Assembly (NCBI GenBank): GCA_023662835.1
Contig: JAMPII010000001.1
Location: forward strand, 19,578 to 67,548
Direction: 5' to 3'
Origin: Muribaculaceae bacterium
Lineage (GTDB): Bacteria; Bacteroidota; Bacteroidia; Bacteroidales; Muribaculaceae
Length of the DNA: 47,971 bases
Part shown: in pieces, positions 35,958-43,918 of the stretch
Layout: each line of letters opens with the position of its first letter
How positions within the stretch are numbered: the first letter of the stretch is position 1
Program-made: the position numbers and the translations under genes
Notes under the pieces: generated by a model
Seen by the model: only the letters and a program-made list of their open reading frames with translations
Databases searched by the model: none
Told to the model about the DNA's origin: nothing

Positions 35958-36899
35958 CAACTGCACCTCGTTTATATCGATAATGTGGTGGAGCACGGCA
36001 TAAAAAGCCAGACCCGTAACGGAATGAATTTTGAGTTTCGAACTGATACTTTTGCGATAAGTGTTCACCGTATGAATCGACAGGCACATCTTATCGGCAA
36101 TCTCCTTTGTGGCAAGCCCCAACGCAACCCAGCGCAAAACCTCCTTCTCGCGCTCGGTCAGTGTGTCGTCGCTTCCGCTGTCATCCTTAGCCGGCGCCAC
36201 CTTTACGGTGCTCCGCTTCTGTATCTCGCGTTCAAGCCGCTCTACCTGCGGGAACAGCATATGGTTCTCTATCTCGCAGTGCTGCGACAGTTCCTTGCCG
36301 CACAACATCAAGTGAATCAGCGCCGTGTTTATTATCTCGTTATTCTTCTGCTTGTATTTGTAAATAAACAGCTCCTTGAGTTTGTCGAGCTGCGCGGCCA
36401 TATTATCGTGGCTCGACGAGAAGTCGGCAATTTTGAAACGGTCGGAAATTACGCCGCTGAGTAAATTCTCGACATACGAGAAAATAACACTGTCCTCATA
36501 TTCCATATGGCTGCGCACTTCCTCGATGTAGGAATCGTAGAACCGCAGAATAACAATAGCAATCTCAGAATTTTCACTCTCGTGAATACCCTCAATCAAA
36601 ATACGCTTTATGTAGGGCAGCGAATACTCCAGAAATCGCGAGTGCGACTTCCGCAGATACCCTATCAGCGACATTGGCGATATATTGTACGCCTCCCACC
36701 GCTTGCGGCTTATGAAATTTATCACGGCAAGAAACGTTTCAGTGTCTACTCCGTTTTCGGCGCAAACCTGTTCCACCGTGCCGTCGCCAAATCCAAGGGC
36801 GATGTCAAACCGGTTGAGTACAACAAGCAACTGATTGTTGTCCTCTATTATATCCCTAAGCGAGTCGGTTCGCGTGTAGGTTGATTGGTCAGTCAGCAT
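35952..36899 (-). CDS. YtfE/RIC-like di-iron (hemerythrin) protein fused to a LuxR-type HTH
   Basis: A 315-residue regulator. Residues ~20-60 resemble the N-terminal domain of RIC/YtfE (DUF542), but the usual Cys-Cys pair is replaced by Ala-Leu (RFDIALGFGDG). Residues ~80-225 form a hemerythrin-like bundle with His86, His131, Glu135, His164, His207 and Glu211, spaced like the six di-iron ligands of E. coli YtfE. A linker leads to a LuxR/FixJ HTH (~245-310, LTEREKEVLRWVALGLATKEIADKMCLSIHTVNTY). It probably senses NO, oxygen or iron state and binds DNA. It has its own promoter and an upstream palindrome. Confidence 0.88.
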   Translation of the reverse strand: MLTDQSTYTRTDSLRDIIEDNNQLLVVLNRFDIALGFGDGTVEQVCAENGVDTETFLAVINFISRKRWEAYNISPMSLIGYLRKSHSRFLEYSLPYIKRILIEGIHESENSEIAIVILRFYDSYIEEVRSHMEYEDSVIFSYVENLLSGVISDRFKIADFSSSHDNMAAQLDKLKELFIYKYKQKNNEIINTALIHLMLCGKELSQHCEIENHMLFPQVERLEREIQKRSTVKVAPAKDDSGSDDTLTEREKEVLRWVALGLATKEIADKMCLSIHTVNTYRKSISSKLKIHSVTGLAFYAVLHHIIDINEVQLP

Positions 36900-36922
36900 A
36901 AATTCGAGTATTTTTTCCTAAG

Positions 36923-36953
36923 CAAAAGTAATATTTATTATTCGTCCCCGCAA
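36923..36953 (-). promoter_or_regulatory. Promoter of the YtfE-LuxR gene
   Basis: On the minus strand TTG (36953-36951), 20 bp, then TACTTTTG (36930-36923) fit the Bacteroidetes promoter. Transcription would start near 36916, giving a leader of about 17 nt. Confidence 0.6.
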
Positions 36954-36972
36954 TACCTTATGTTAGGGTATT
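36952..36972. promoter_or_regulatory. Inverted repeat AATACC/GGTATT at the YtfE-LuxR promoter
   Basis: AATACC (36952-36957) and GGTATT (36967-36972) form a 6-bp inverted repeat with a 9-bp spacer. It covers the -33 element and the DNA just upstream. It is a candidate operator, possibly for autoregulation by the LuxR-type protein. Confidence 0.4.
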
Positions 36973-37017
36973 TATCAAATGAACAGTCCTTTCACTAACT
37001 AATATTAACTATAAAAA

Positions 37018-37052
37018 TTAGGGTCCTGAAATTTTATGATATGGGCCCTTAA
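37018..37052 (+). repeat. Copy 1 of a 28-bp GGGCCC-bounded dispersed element
   Basis: The core is GGGTCC (37021-37026), the 16-mer TGAAATTTTATGATAT (37027-37042) and GGGCCC (37043-37048), with TTA on the left and TTAA on the right. The 16-mer and right end are identical to the minus strand of the copy at 47387-47422. The left arm here has one substitution. It sits between the divergent promoters of the YtfE-LuxR gene and the acyl-CoA ligase operon, in no gene. Confidence 0.85.
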
Positions 37053-37116
37053 CCTCGAAATTGCTGAAATTGGGAATTGTGACGCAAAACGCCCCTTCAC
37101 TTTCTGCTATTATATT

Positions 37117-37148
37117 TTTGCATTAAGCAACCTCTTATGTTATTTTTG
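37117..37148 (+). promoter_or_regulatory. Promoter of the acyl-CoA ligase operon
   Basis: TTTG (37117-37120), exactly 20 bp, then TATTTTTG (37141-37148) make a textbook Bacteroidetes promoter. A second -7-like TATTTTTG overlaps at 37113-37120. The leader would be about 60 nt. The remaining spacer (36973-37116) holds only repeat copy 1. Confidence 0.8.
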
Positions 37149-37213
37149 CAAAAAACAGCCGCTACTATTTTTTGTTATAAAAGTATTAGCAAAACTAGAC
37201 CACATTTCAAATT

Positions 37214-38884
37214 ATGGCAGAATACGAATCAGTCAATGAAATATATGCACAGAGCTTCCGCGACAACTGGAGCCTGCCGGCTATCACCGACTATCTTACG
37301 GATACAACCGTCAGCTACGGTGAATTTGCAGCCGAAATTGCTCGGCTTCACCTGTTTTTCCGCCTTACAGGCCTGAAACCGGGCGACAAAGTAGCTCTCA
37401 TGGGCCGAAACACACCCCGCTGGATCACCGTCTTCATAGCCACCATAACATACGGCGCTACAATCGTGCCTATTCTTCAGGATTTCACTCCGGCCGACGC
37501 GCAACATATTATAAACCACTCCGGTTCGGTGTTGCTCTACATTGACAACCAAATTTGGGAGAACCTCGAATTTGAAAAAATGCCGGCTATCAAAGGAGTT
37601 ATATCGCTGGTCGACGGCAAAATGCTGGCCGAACACCCCAAGAACGACGATAAAATTGCCAAAGTTCTGAAAAGCCTCAAACGCTCGTTCCGCAAAGTAT
37701 ACCCCGTAGGCTTCGGCCCCGACGATGTGTTCTATGCAAAGACAGAACCCGACGACGTTGCCGTACTGAACTATACGTCGGGCACAACAGGCTTCTCGAA
37801 AGGCGTCATGCTAACCTACCGCAACCTTTGGGGAAACATAGCCTACGGCATTAGTTCGCGCCTGCACTATCAAGGCTCACGGGCGCTGTCGTTCCTTCCG
37901 CTGGCCCACGCCTACGGCTGCGCTTTCGACATGTTGGTTCCCCTGGCCGTAGGCACCCACATCACCGTGTTCGGCCGCCTGCCCTCGCCTCAGCTGCTTG
38001 TGAAAGCTATGGCGAAAGTAAAACCAAATTTAGTTATATGCGTGCCGCTGGTTTTGGAAAAGATTTACAAAAAGCAGATTCTACCCATGATTGTGCGCAA
38101 GCCTATGCGTTGGGTACTGGCCATTCCCGGCCTCGACAAAGCCTTCTACGTGATGATCCGGCGTAAACTCGTGGCCGCTTTCGGCGGCGAGTTCGAGGAA
38201 GTGATTGTTGGCGGAGCTCCATTAAACAGCGAAGTAGAAGAATTCCTCCACAAAATCCGCTTCCCATTCACCGTTGGCTACGGAATGACGGAATGCGGCC
38301 CGCTCATCAGCCACACACCCTGGCGCCAGTTCCGCGTCGGTTCCTCCGGACGAACCCTGCAAGGCTTTATGGAGAGCAAAATCCTGAGCGACGATCCCGA
38401 GAACATTCCCGGCGAAATTTGCGTAAGGGGAACAAACGTCATGAAAGGCTACTACAAGAACCCGGAGGTAACCGCAGCGACAATCGACAAAGATGGATGG
38501 CTCCATACCGGTGACATGGGAACCCGCGCTTCCGACGGCACCATATTCATTAAAGGACGATACAAAACAATGATTCTCAGTTCAAACGGCCAGAATATTT
38601 ACCCCGAAGAGATTGAAGCGAAATTGAACAACATGCCTCTAGTTAGTGAAAGCCTGGTTGTAGAGCGCAACAACCGCCTGATAGCTCTCGTTTATCCCGA
38701 TTACGAAGCTATGGACAACTTCGGAATCACCAACGAGCAGCTTCCCCAAGAAATGAACAATGTGCTTGCCGAACTCAACAATCTGGTAGCCCCCTATGAA
38801 AAAATTGACCGTATCCAGCTAATCGCGCAGGAATTTGAAAAAACTCCCAAACGCTCAATAAAACGATATTTATACAACGTCTGA
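37214..38884 (+). CDS. Long-chain fatty acid-CoA ligase (AMP-binding)
   Basis: A 556-residue ANL-superfamily enzyme with the P-loop-like LNYTSGTTGFSKGVMLTYRN (~190), YGMTECGPL (~357) and GWLHTGDMGTRASDGTIFIKGRYKTMILSSNGQNIYPEEIE (~430), then a C-terminal catalytic lysine region (TPKRSIKRYLY). It activates a fatty acid with ATP to acyl-AMP and then acyl-CoA. It is somewhat shorter than E. coli FadD-like long-chain ligases. First gene of a three-gene operon; the antiporter starts 2 bp after its stop. Confidence 0.9.
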   Translation: MAEYESVNEIYAQSFRDNWSLPAITDYLTDTTVSYGEFAAEIARLHLFFRLTGLKPGDKVALMGRNTPRWITVFIATITYGATIVPILQDFTPADAQHIINHSGSVLLYIDNQIWENLEFEKMPAIKGVISLVDGKMLAEHPKNDDKIAKVLKSLKRSFRKVYPVGFGPDDVFYAKTEPDDVAVLNYTSGTTGFSKGVMLTYRNLWGNIAYGISSRLHYQGSRALSFLPLAHAYGCAFDMLVPLAVGTHITVFGRLPSPQLLVKAMAKVKPNLVICVPLVLEKIYKKQILPMIVRKPMRWVLAIPGLDKAFYVMIRRKLVAAFGGEFEEVIVGGAPLNSEVEEFLHKIRFPFTVGYGMTECGPLISHTPWRQFRVGSSGRTLQGFMESKILSDDPENIPGEICVRGTNVMKGYYKNPEVTAATIDKDGWLHTGDMGTRASDGTIFIKGRYKTMILSSNGQNIYPEEIEAKLNNMPLVSESLVVERNNRLIALVYPDYEAMDNFGITNEQLPQEMNNVLAELNNLVAPYEKIDRIQLIAQEFEKTPKRSIKRYLYNV

Positions 38885-38886
38885 TT

Positions 38887-39855
38887 ATGCTGCTGGATAT
38901 AATTTTACTCATTGGTGGTCTCGTTCTGATACTTGCCGGCGCTAATTTCCTCACCGATGGCGCTTCGTCGATGGCCAAACGCTGGGGCGTGAGCGAGTTG
39001 GTTATCGGATTAACCATTGTTGCCTTCGGCACTTCCGCTCCCGAACTGGCTATCAGCGTACTGTCGGCCATACAAGGGAATGCCGGCCTGGCCGTCGGCA
39101 ACGTTGTCGGCTCAAACATATTCAACATTCTGGTCATCGTAGGAGTGTCGGCAATCATTCTCCCCTTAAAAATAGGCAAAGGAATTATGCTCAACGAAGT
39201 GCCGATGGTTGTTCTTTCATGCCTGGTGATTCTGGTATGCGCCAACTCGCCGCTGCTCGACGGCTCGCAACAGAGCGTTTTGTCACGCTCCGACGGATTG
39301 ATCATGTTGCTGTTTTTCGCCATTTTCATGCGCTACACCTTCTCAATAGCAAAAAACGAAGCGGAAACTACCGACCCTAAAGCTCAGCCGGTAAAGCAGC
39401 TGCCACTATGGCGTGCCATATCTTACATTCTCGGTGGACTTGCCGCTCTTATCTGGGGCGGCGACATATTTGTCGACAGAGCTTCCGGACTAGCAAAATC
39501 AATTGGCGTAAGCGATGCCATGATTGGATTAACGATCGTAGCAGCCGGAACATCGGTCCCCGACCTGGCCGCATCAGCTATGGCTGCAGTCAAACACCGC
39601 CCCGAAATGGCCGTCGGTAACGCAATCGGCTCATGCCTGTTCAATATTTTCCTTGTGCTGGGAGCCTCCGCTACTATCCACCCGCTTCCAATGGGCACTA
39701 TCGGCAACTTCGACTTACTTAGCTTGTTGGGAGCCTCACTGCTATTCTGGCTCTTCGGCTGGATCATCGGCCACAGCACAATCACCCGCGCCGAAGGCAT
39801 CATCATGGTGCTCGCCTACATTGCCTACTTAACCGCCGTCATTATACGCGCATGA
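38887..39855 (+). CDS. Calcium/sodium antiporter (CaCA family, YrbG-like)
   Basis: A 322-residue inner-membrane protein of about ten hydrophobic segments with the two alpha-repeats of cation/Ca2+ exchangers: GLTIVAFGTSAPELAISV (~42) with GNVVGSNIFNI (~72), and GLTIVAAGTSVPDLAAS (~215) with GNAIGSCLFNI (~245). It probably expels Ca2+ in exchange for Na+ or H+. The first repeat keeps the ion-coordinating Glu (APELA), while the second has Asp (VPDLA). It overlaps the next gene by 4 bp (ATGA). Confidence 0.92.
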   Translation: MLLDIILLIGGLVLILAGANFLTDGASSMAKRWGVSELVIGLTIVAFGTSAPELAISVLSAIQGNAGLAVGNVVGSNIFNILVIVGVSAIILPLKIGKGIMLNEVPMVVLSCLVILVCANSPLLDGSQQSVLSRSDGLIMLLFFAIFMRYTFSIAKNEAETTDPKAQPVKQLPLWRAISYILGGLAALIWGGDIFVDRASGLAKSIGVSDAMIGLTIVAAGTSVPDLAASAMAAVKHRPEMAVGNAIGSCLFNIFLVLGASATIHPLPMGTIGNFDLLSLLGASLLFWLFGWIIGHSTITRAEGIIMVLAYIAYLTAVIIRA

Positions 39856-40919
39856 AACATTCACCTGCAATCATTATCATTCTCGCCTTTCTGGCATCCT
39901 GCTTGCCGGCCTTGTGCTGCACATCAGCTATTATCTCCGGAAAATGTACGCCCGACGGACGCCCGTTGCTATGGAAAAACCGCGACACCGGAACTCTTCT
40001 CAACTTCGTCGACCGTGTCGACAGCGACGGTAAAGGCTCGCTTGCCTATGTAGCCCTGTTCAACGACGGCGACTCACTACGTTCCCAAGCCTGGATAGGC
40101 ATGAACGAAGCCTCGTTCGCTATCATGAACACAGCTTCCTACAATCTGGCCCCCGACACAGCAACCGTGCGCGACAGGGAAGGATTCGTAATGGCAAAAG
40201 CGCTGGCATCGTGCCGCTCGCTGGCCGACTTCGAACGGCTGCTCAACCAATACAAACGGCCAATAGGCGTACAAGCAAACTTTGGTGTTGTTGACACCAA
40301 CGGCGACGCCGCTTTCTATGAAACATGCGACACAGGATTCGTGAAATTTCCCCTCTCCGACTCCCCCACAGGCCTGCTCATCAGAACAAACTTTTCCCAA
40401 TCGGGCGACTCGATATCCGGCTTCGGCTACATACGCTACGCAAACGCCACCCACCTAATCAACCCCGCGGCATCAAACTGCGCCATAACCCCGGCCTTCC
40501 TTATCGACACCGTATCGTGCAGTTTCTACCACTCCCTTCTCGAAGCCGACATGCTAGCCGATACCTCCGCTACTTGGATTGTCGATCAAGATTTTATACC
40601 ACGCTACAGCACCTCAGCCTCCATAGCTATTGCCGGCAAAAGCAACTCGGCCGACAACCGTCAGCCAATCATGTGGTGCGCATTAGGATATCCACCCTGC
40701 GCACCCATGCAGCAAGTGACGCTCAACGATATCCCCGCCGGAATGCTTCCCGATCCCAAAACAACGCTCGCCCCTGATTGCGTTAAAGCAATGCAACTTA
40801 AGGATAAAGTGTTCCCCATTACCCGCGGAAGCGGACAACACTACATATATCTTCCCGCCCTGCGCTCCTGTATCCGCAACAAACAGCACGTATCGTCCCC
40901 GTCGAAATTAGAGCTCTGA
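39852..40919 (+). CDS. Exported Ntn-hydrolase, C45/choloylglycine hydrolase-like
   Basis: A 355-residue protein with an N-terminal hydrophobic signal ending ALC|CTSA. After cleavage Cys23 would become the N-terminal nucleophile. CTSAIISGKCTPDGRPLLWKNRD matches the Ntn start of acyl-CoA:6-APA acyltransferases, penicillin V acylases and bile-salt hydrolases (Cys, then DG..L..RN.D). It likely cleaves or transfers an amide-linked acyl group in the periplasm. A LASC lipobox-like sequence (14-17) is an alternative processing site. It overlaps the antiporter gene by 4 bp. The substrate is unknown. Confidence 0.82.
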   Translation: MKHSPAIIIILAFLASCLPALCCTSAIISGKCTPDGRPLLWKNRDTGTLLNFVDRVDSDGKGSLAYVALFNDGDSLRSQAWIGMNEASFAIMNTASYNLAPDTATVRDREGFVMAKALASCRSLADFERLLNQYKRPIGVQANFGVVDTNGDAAFYETCDTGFVKFPLSDSPTGLLIRTNFSQSGDSISGFGYIRYANATHLINPAASNCAITPAFLIDTVSCSFYHSLLEADMLADTSATWIVDQDFIPRYSTSASIAIAGKSNSADNRQPIMWCALGYPPCAPMQQVTLNDIPAGMLPDPKTTLAPDCVKAMQLKDKVFPITRGSGQHYIYLPALRSCIRNKQHVSSPSKLEL

Positions 40920-40981
40920 TTTAGAGTTGTTAATTCACAATAGTGTAATTCAATCGTAACTCGTTTGTCACATCCAGCCTC

Positions 40982-40989
40982 TATATTTG
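40982..40989 (+). promoter_or_regulatory. -7 box of the structured RNA
   Basis: TATATTTG matches TAnnTTTG, in a spacer that begins 63 bp after the Ntn-hydrolase stop. A TTTG lies at 40965-40968, but its spacing (13 bp) is shorter than usual. Confidence 0.55.
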
Positions 40990-40995
40990 CAATAC

Positions 40996-41268
40996 CTAAA
41001 GCAAAGGCTTGATTTTAGAAAGATTTACGATCATTACCATTTACATCAGAAACATTATTGCATTGAATAGTAATTTATAGCAGCTCGTTCAGAGTGCAAT
41101 GACAAACAAAAAGGTTCTATAACAAAAATCAAGTAGAACCGGCCCGGTAAAACCGACGGTTGTGAAAACCTGAAATTCCGGAGCAGCAACTCTGCAACGA
41201 CAACATTATAAACGGCGCAAGCCAATTAATAACAGCATTCACCTCAACTTTGGTGAATGCTTTTTTTT
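40996..41268 (+). ncRNA. Candidate structured non-coding RNA of about 270 nt
   Basis: The region has its own -7 box, no convincing open frame and its own intrinsic terminator. Predicted pairings are a closing helix GGCTTG (41006-41011)/CAAGCC (41218-41223), a ten-pair arm (41055-41064/41093-41102), GGTTCTA/TAGAACC (41113-41119/41134-41140), CGGT/ACCG (41145-41155), GGTT/AACC (41158-41170), and GCAG/CTGC (41183-41195). I do not recognise it as tmRNA, RNase P RNA, SRP RNA or a SAM or cobalamin riboswitch. A 6S-type RNA or a leader for cysE are possible alternatives. Confidence 0.6.
41234..41268 (+). terminator. Intrinsic terminator of the structured RNA
   Basis: AGCATTCACC and GGTGAATGCT form a 10-bp perfect stem with an 8-base loop, followed by eight T in all. 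It lies 87 bp before cysE, which has a separate -7 box, so the upstream RNA is probably released here. Confidence 0.9.
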
Positions 41269-41327
41269 AACATTTTTTGTACATCATTTTTTATCACACC
41301 AATTCATCCCCTATAACGCAAATTGCC

Positions 41328-41335
41328 TATCTTTG
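41328..41335 (+). promoter_or_regulatory. cysE promoter -7 box
   Basis: TATCTTTG matches TAnnTTTG and lies 20 bp before the cysE start. No -33 TTTG was recognised. It would drive the five-gene block cysE to pdxB. Confidence 0.6.
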
Positions 41336-41354
41336 TACTTAAATCAAGAGCACT

Positions 41355-42287
41355 ATGAATCCGCTGAATACCCGGCACGAAGAAACTATTCGTGACATAG
41401 CCCGGCTGCTTAGCCGGAGCGAAGACATGTCAAATATATGTCCATCGCAGTGGCAAGGTGAGCCATTGCCCTCCCATAGTGCCGTAAAAGAGATTGTTAC
41501 CCTTTGTAGAGCACTGACTTTCCCGGGATTTTTCGGCGACAGCACCGTCACCCGCGCAAACATCAACTATCACGCCGGCCTTTGGACCGAGCGTTTGTAC
41601 ACCCTCCTCTGCCAGCAAATTCATGCAGGATTGTCAATGGGCGAATGCGCCGACAAACCCGACGGCAATATGGATCAACGCAACGCTCTCGCAGCCGAAA
41701 AAGCCATCGGATTCATCAAACACCTGCCCCAGTTGCGCGACATGCTCAACGACGACGTTACGGCAACCTACCACGGCGACCCCGCAGCCCTGTCAAAGCA
41801 AGAAATCATATACTGCTATCCCGGACTGCGCGCTATCTCAGCCTACCGATTCGCAAACTGCCTTTACCAACTCGACGTGCCCATAATTCCACGCATGATT
41901 TCCGAAATGAGCCATAGCGAAACCGGCGTCGACATACACCCCGCCGCAACTATCGGACGACGATTCACTATCGACCACGGCACCGGAATCGTAATCGGAG
42001 CAACAGCCATAATCGGCAACGACGTAAAAATTTACCAAGGCGTAACGCTAGGAGCCCGAAGCTTCGACCTCGACGAAAACGGCAACCCCGTTAAAGGTGT
42101 GCCACGCCACCCGATTATCGGAAACAACGTCGTCATATACTCAAACGCCACAATTCTCGGCCGAATCACTATCGGCGACAACGCCATAATTGGAGGTAAC
42201 ATTTGGGTAACTACCGACGTAGCTCCAGGCGAAAAAATCATTCAGGCCAAAGCTAACAACATCCTGCGCCTGAAAAACGACAACTGA
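41355..42287 (+). CDS. cysE: Serine O-acetyltransferase
   Basis: A 310-residue acetyltransferase making O-acetylserine from serine and acetyl-CoA for cysteine synthesis. An N-terminal helical domain is followed by the left-handed beta-helix of hexapeptide repeats: GVDIHPAATIGRRFTIDHGTGIVIGATAIIGNDVKIYQGVTLGARSF (~193-238), with the catalytic His in DHGTG. The C-terminal part ends GNIWVTTDVAPGEKI. Length and sequence fit the EpsC/NifP-like SATs of Bacteroidetes rather than the 273-residue E. coli CysE. It is first in the block and follows the RNA terminator. Confidence 0.93.
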   Translation: MNPLNTRHEETIRDIARLLSRSEDMSNICPSQWQGEPLPSHSAVKEIVTLCRALTFPGFFGDSTVTRANINYHAGLWTERLYTLLCQQIHAGLSMGECADKPDGNMDQRNALAAEKAIGFIKHLPQLRDMLNDDVTATYHGDPAALSKQEIIYCYPGLRAISAYRFANCLYQLDVPIIPRMISEMSHSETGVDIHPAATIGRRFTIDHGTGIVIGATAIIGNDVKIYQGVTLGARSFDLDENGNPVKGVPRHPIIGNNVVIYSNATILGRITIGDNAIIGGNIWVTTDVAPGEKIIQAKANNILRLKNDN

Positions 42288-42309
42288 ATATAGTGACTTC
42301 AATATAACG

Positions 42310-43878
42310 ATGAATACCGACAAATTTGAAATGGTAGCCAAAACCTTCCAAGGACTCGAAGATGTTTTGGCCCAGGAACTGGAACAACTCGGCGCCGAAA
42401 ACGTAAGCGCCGGCCGACGCATGGTTTCATTCTCAGGCGACAACGAAATTCTGTACAAAGCAAACCTATGCTGCCGTACAGCCCTGAGAATTCTGAAACC
42501 AATTTACAAATTCACGGCATCCGACCCCGACCGCCTCTATGAAATGACTAAAGAATTCGACTGGACTTCCGTGCTCAACCCACAAAAAACTTTCTCCATC
42601 GACCCCGTCGTAAACTCCGACTCGTTCAACCACTCACGCTACGTCACCTACCGCGTGAAAGATGCCATTGTCGACTTCTTCCAGGATCGTTACGGCCAAG
42701 GATGCCGTCCGGGCGTTCGCCTTCAGGACGCCGACGTGATGATAAACGTTCACATCGATGGCAACCGCGTGACCCTGTCGCTCGATTCATCAGGCGAATC
42801 GCTCCACAAACGCGGCTACCGCGTTGCTCAAACCGAAGCACCCATCAACGAAGTGCTCGCAGCCGGAATCCTGATGAAAACAGGATGGAAAGGCGAATGC
42901 CCCCTCGTCGACCCAATGTGTGGCTCCGGAACATTCCTCATCGAAGCCGCCCTGATTGCCGCAAACATCAACCCCGGTGTATATCGGAAACACTTCGCCT
43001 TCGAACAATGGCCCGACTTCGACGAAGAACTCTTCGAACAAATCTACAACGACGACTCGGGCGAGCGCGACGTCATTTGCAAAATTTACGGAGCCGACAT
43101 CTCGCCAAAAGCCATAGCCATAGCTCAGAAAAACATAAAACAAGCTGCCGTAGGAAAATACATAGATCTTGAAGTGAAACCGCTCTCTCAGTGGTTCGAA
43201 GCTCCACTCGACGGACTGCTCGTGACAAACCCTCCTTATGGCGAACGCCTGCAAGTTGACGACATCGATTCGCTATACTCAACGCTCGGAACAAAACTCA
43301 AAAAAGTGTTCCGCGGCTACACAGCTTGGGTAATCGGATATCAGGACGAGCAGTTCCGCGCCATCGGCTTGGCCCCTTCCTCGAAAACAGCGCTTTACAA
43401 CGGTGCCCTTGAATGCCAGTTGCGCGAATACCAGATTTTCGACGGCGATTACAAATCGTTCCGCCGCGATGGACACTCGCTCCGCTCATCGGCAACCGAC
43501 AACGGCGCAGCCATGGCTCGGAAGCAAAAACAACGTCGCCCAACCGACATAGAATGGCGCCGGGACGCACGCAAAAAAGGCTTCGGCGGTAAGGACGGCG
43601 ATTTCGAAACAGGCCGCCCCGGCTCAAAAAAAACACAACGTCGCGAACCAATCCACAACAACCGCGAAAAGCAGAAACCATTCGACCGCTTCAACTCAGG
43701 AAAAAAATTCCAGCGCCGTCAACCTGAACCGGAAACTCCCGAAATCGAATCTGAAAACCCGCTGGCAAAACGTCGCAACGAAAAAGCCCTCGAATCAATA
43801 ATCGGTCGCCGCCCGTCAATAAACCCCAACATGAAACATCGTGGCTGGCGCAAAAACAACAACGACAACAACGAATAA
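42310..43878 (+). CDS. Class I SAM-dependent RNA methyltransferase (RlmL/TrmN-like)
   Basis: A 522-residue enzyme with an N-terminal ferredoxin-like/THUMP region (1-160) and a Rossmann methyltransferase core: DPMCGSGTFLIEAALIAANINPG (~200), the SAM-binding YGADISPKAIAIA, and the NPPYGERL catalytic motif (~303) of N2-guanine or N6-adenine RNA methylases. It resembles the first domain of RlmL. From about residue 395 a 125-residue Lys/Arg/Gln-rich tail follows, which probably binds rRNA. The exact rRNA or tRNA target is not determinable. Confidence 0.9.
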   Translation: MNTDKFEMVAKTFQGLEDVLAQELEQLGAENVSAGRRMVSFSGDNEILYKANLCCRTALRILKPIYKFTASDPDRLYEMTKEFDWTSVLNPQKTFSIDPVVNSDSFNHSRYVTYRVKDAIVDFFQDRYGQGCRPGVRLQDADVMINVHIDGNRVTLSLDSSGESLHKRGYRVAQTEAPINEVLAAGILMKTGWKGECPLVDPMCGSGTFLIEAALIAANINPGVYRKHFAFEQWPDFDEELFEQIYNDDSGERDVICKIYGADISPKAIAIAQKNIKQAAVGKYIDLEVKPLSQWFEAPLDGLLVTNPPYGERLQVDDIDSLYSTLGTKLKKVFRGYTAWVIGYQDEQFRAIGLAPSSKTALYNGALECQLREYQIFDGDYKSFRRDGHSLRSSATDNGAAMARKQKQRRPTDIEWRRDARKKGFGGKDGDFETGRPGSKKTQRREPIHNNREKQKPFDRFNSGKKFQRRQPEPETPEIESENPLAKRRNEKALESIIGRRPSINPNMKHRGWRKNNNDNNE

Positions 43879-43918
43879 CCTATAACACAACAGGTTGTTA
43901 AAAAAAACTAAATCCGAA

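Noticed and set aside
40996-41268. SAM-type riboswitch controlling cysE
   Set aside because: Conserved SAM-I/SAM-IV core bases were not found, and a separate -7 box between the terminator and cysE argues against simple cis control.
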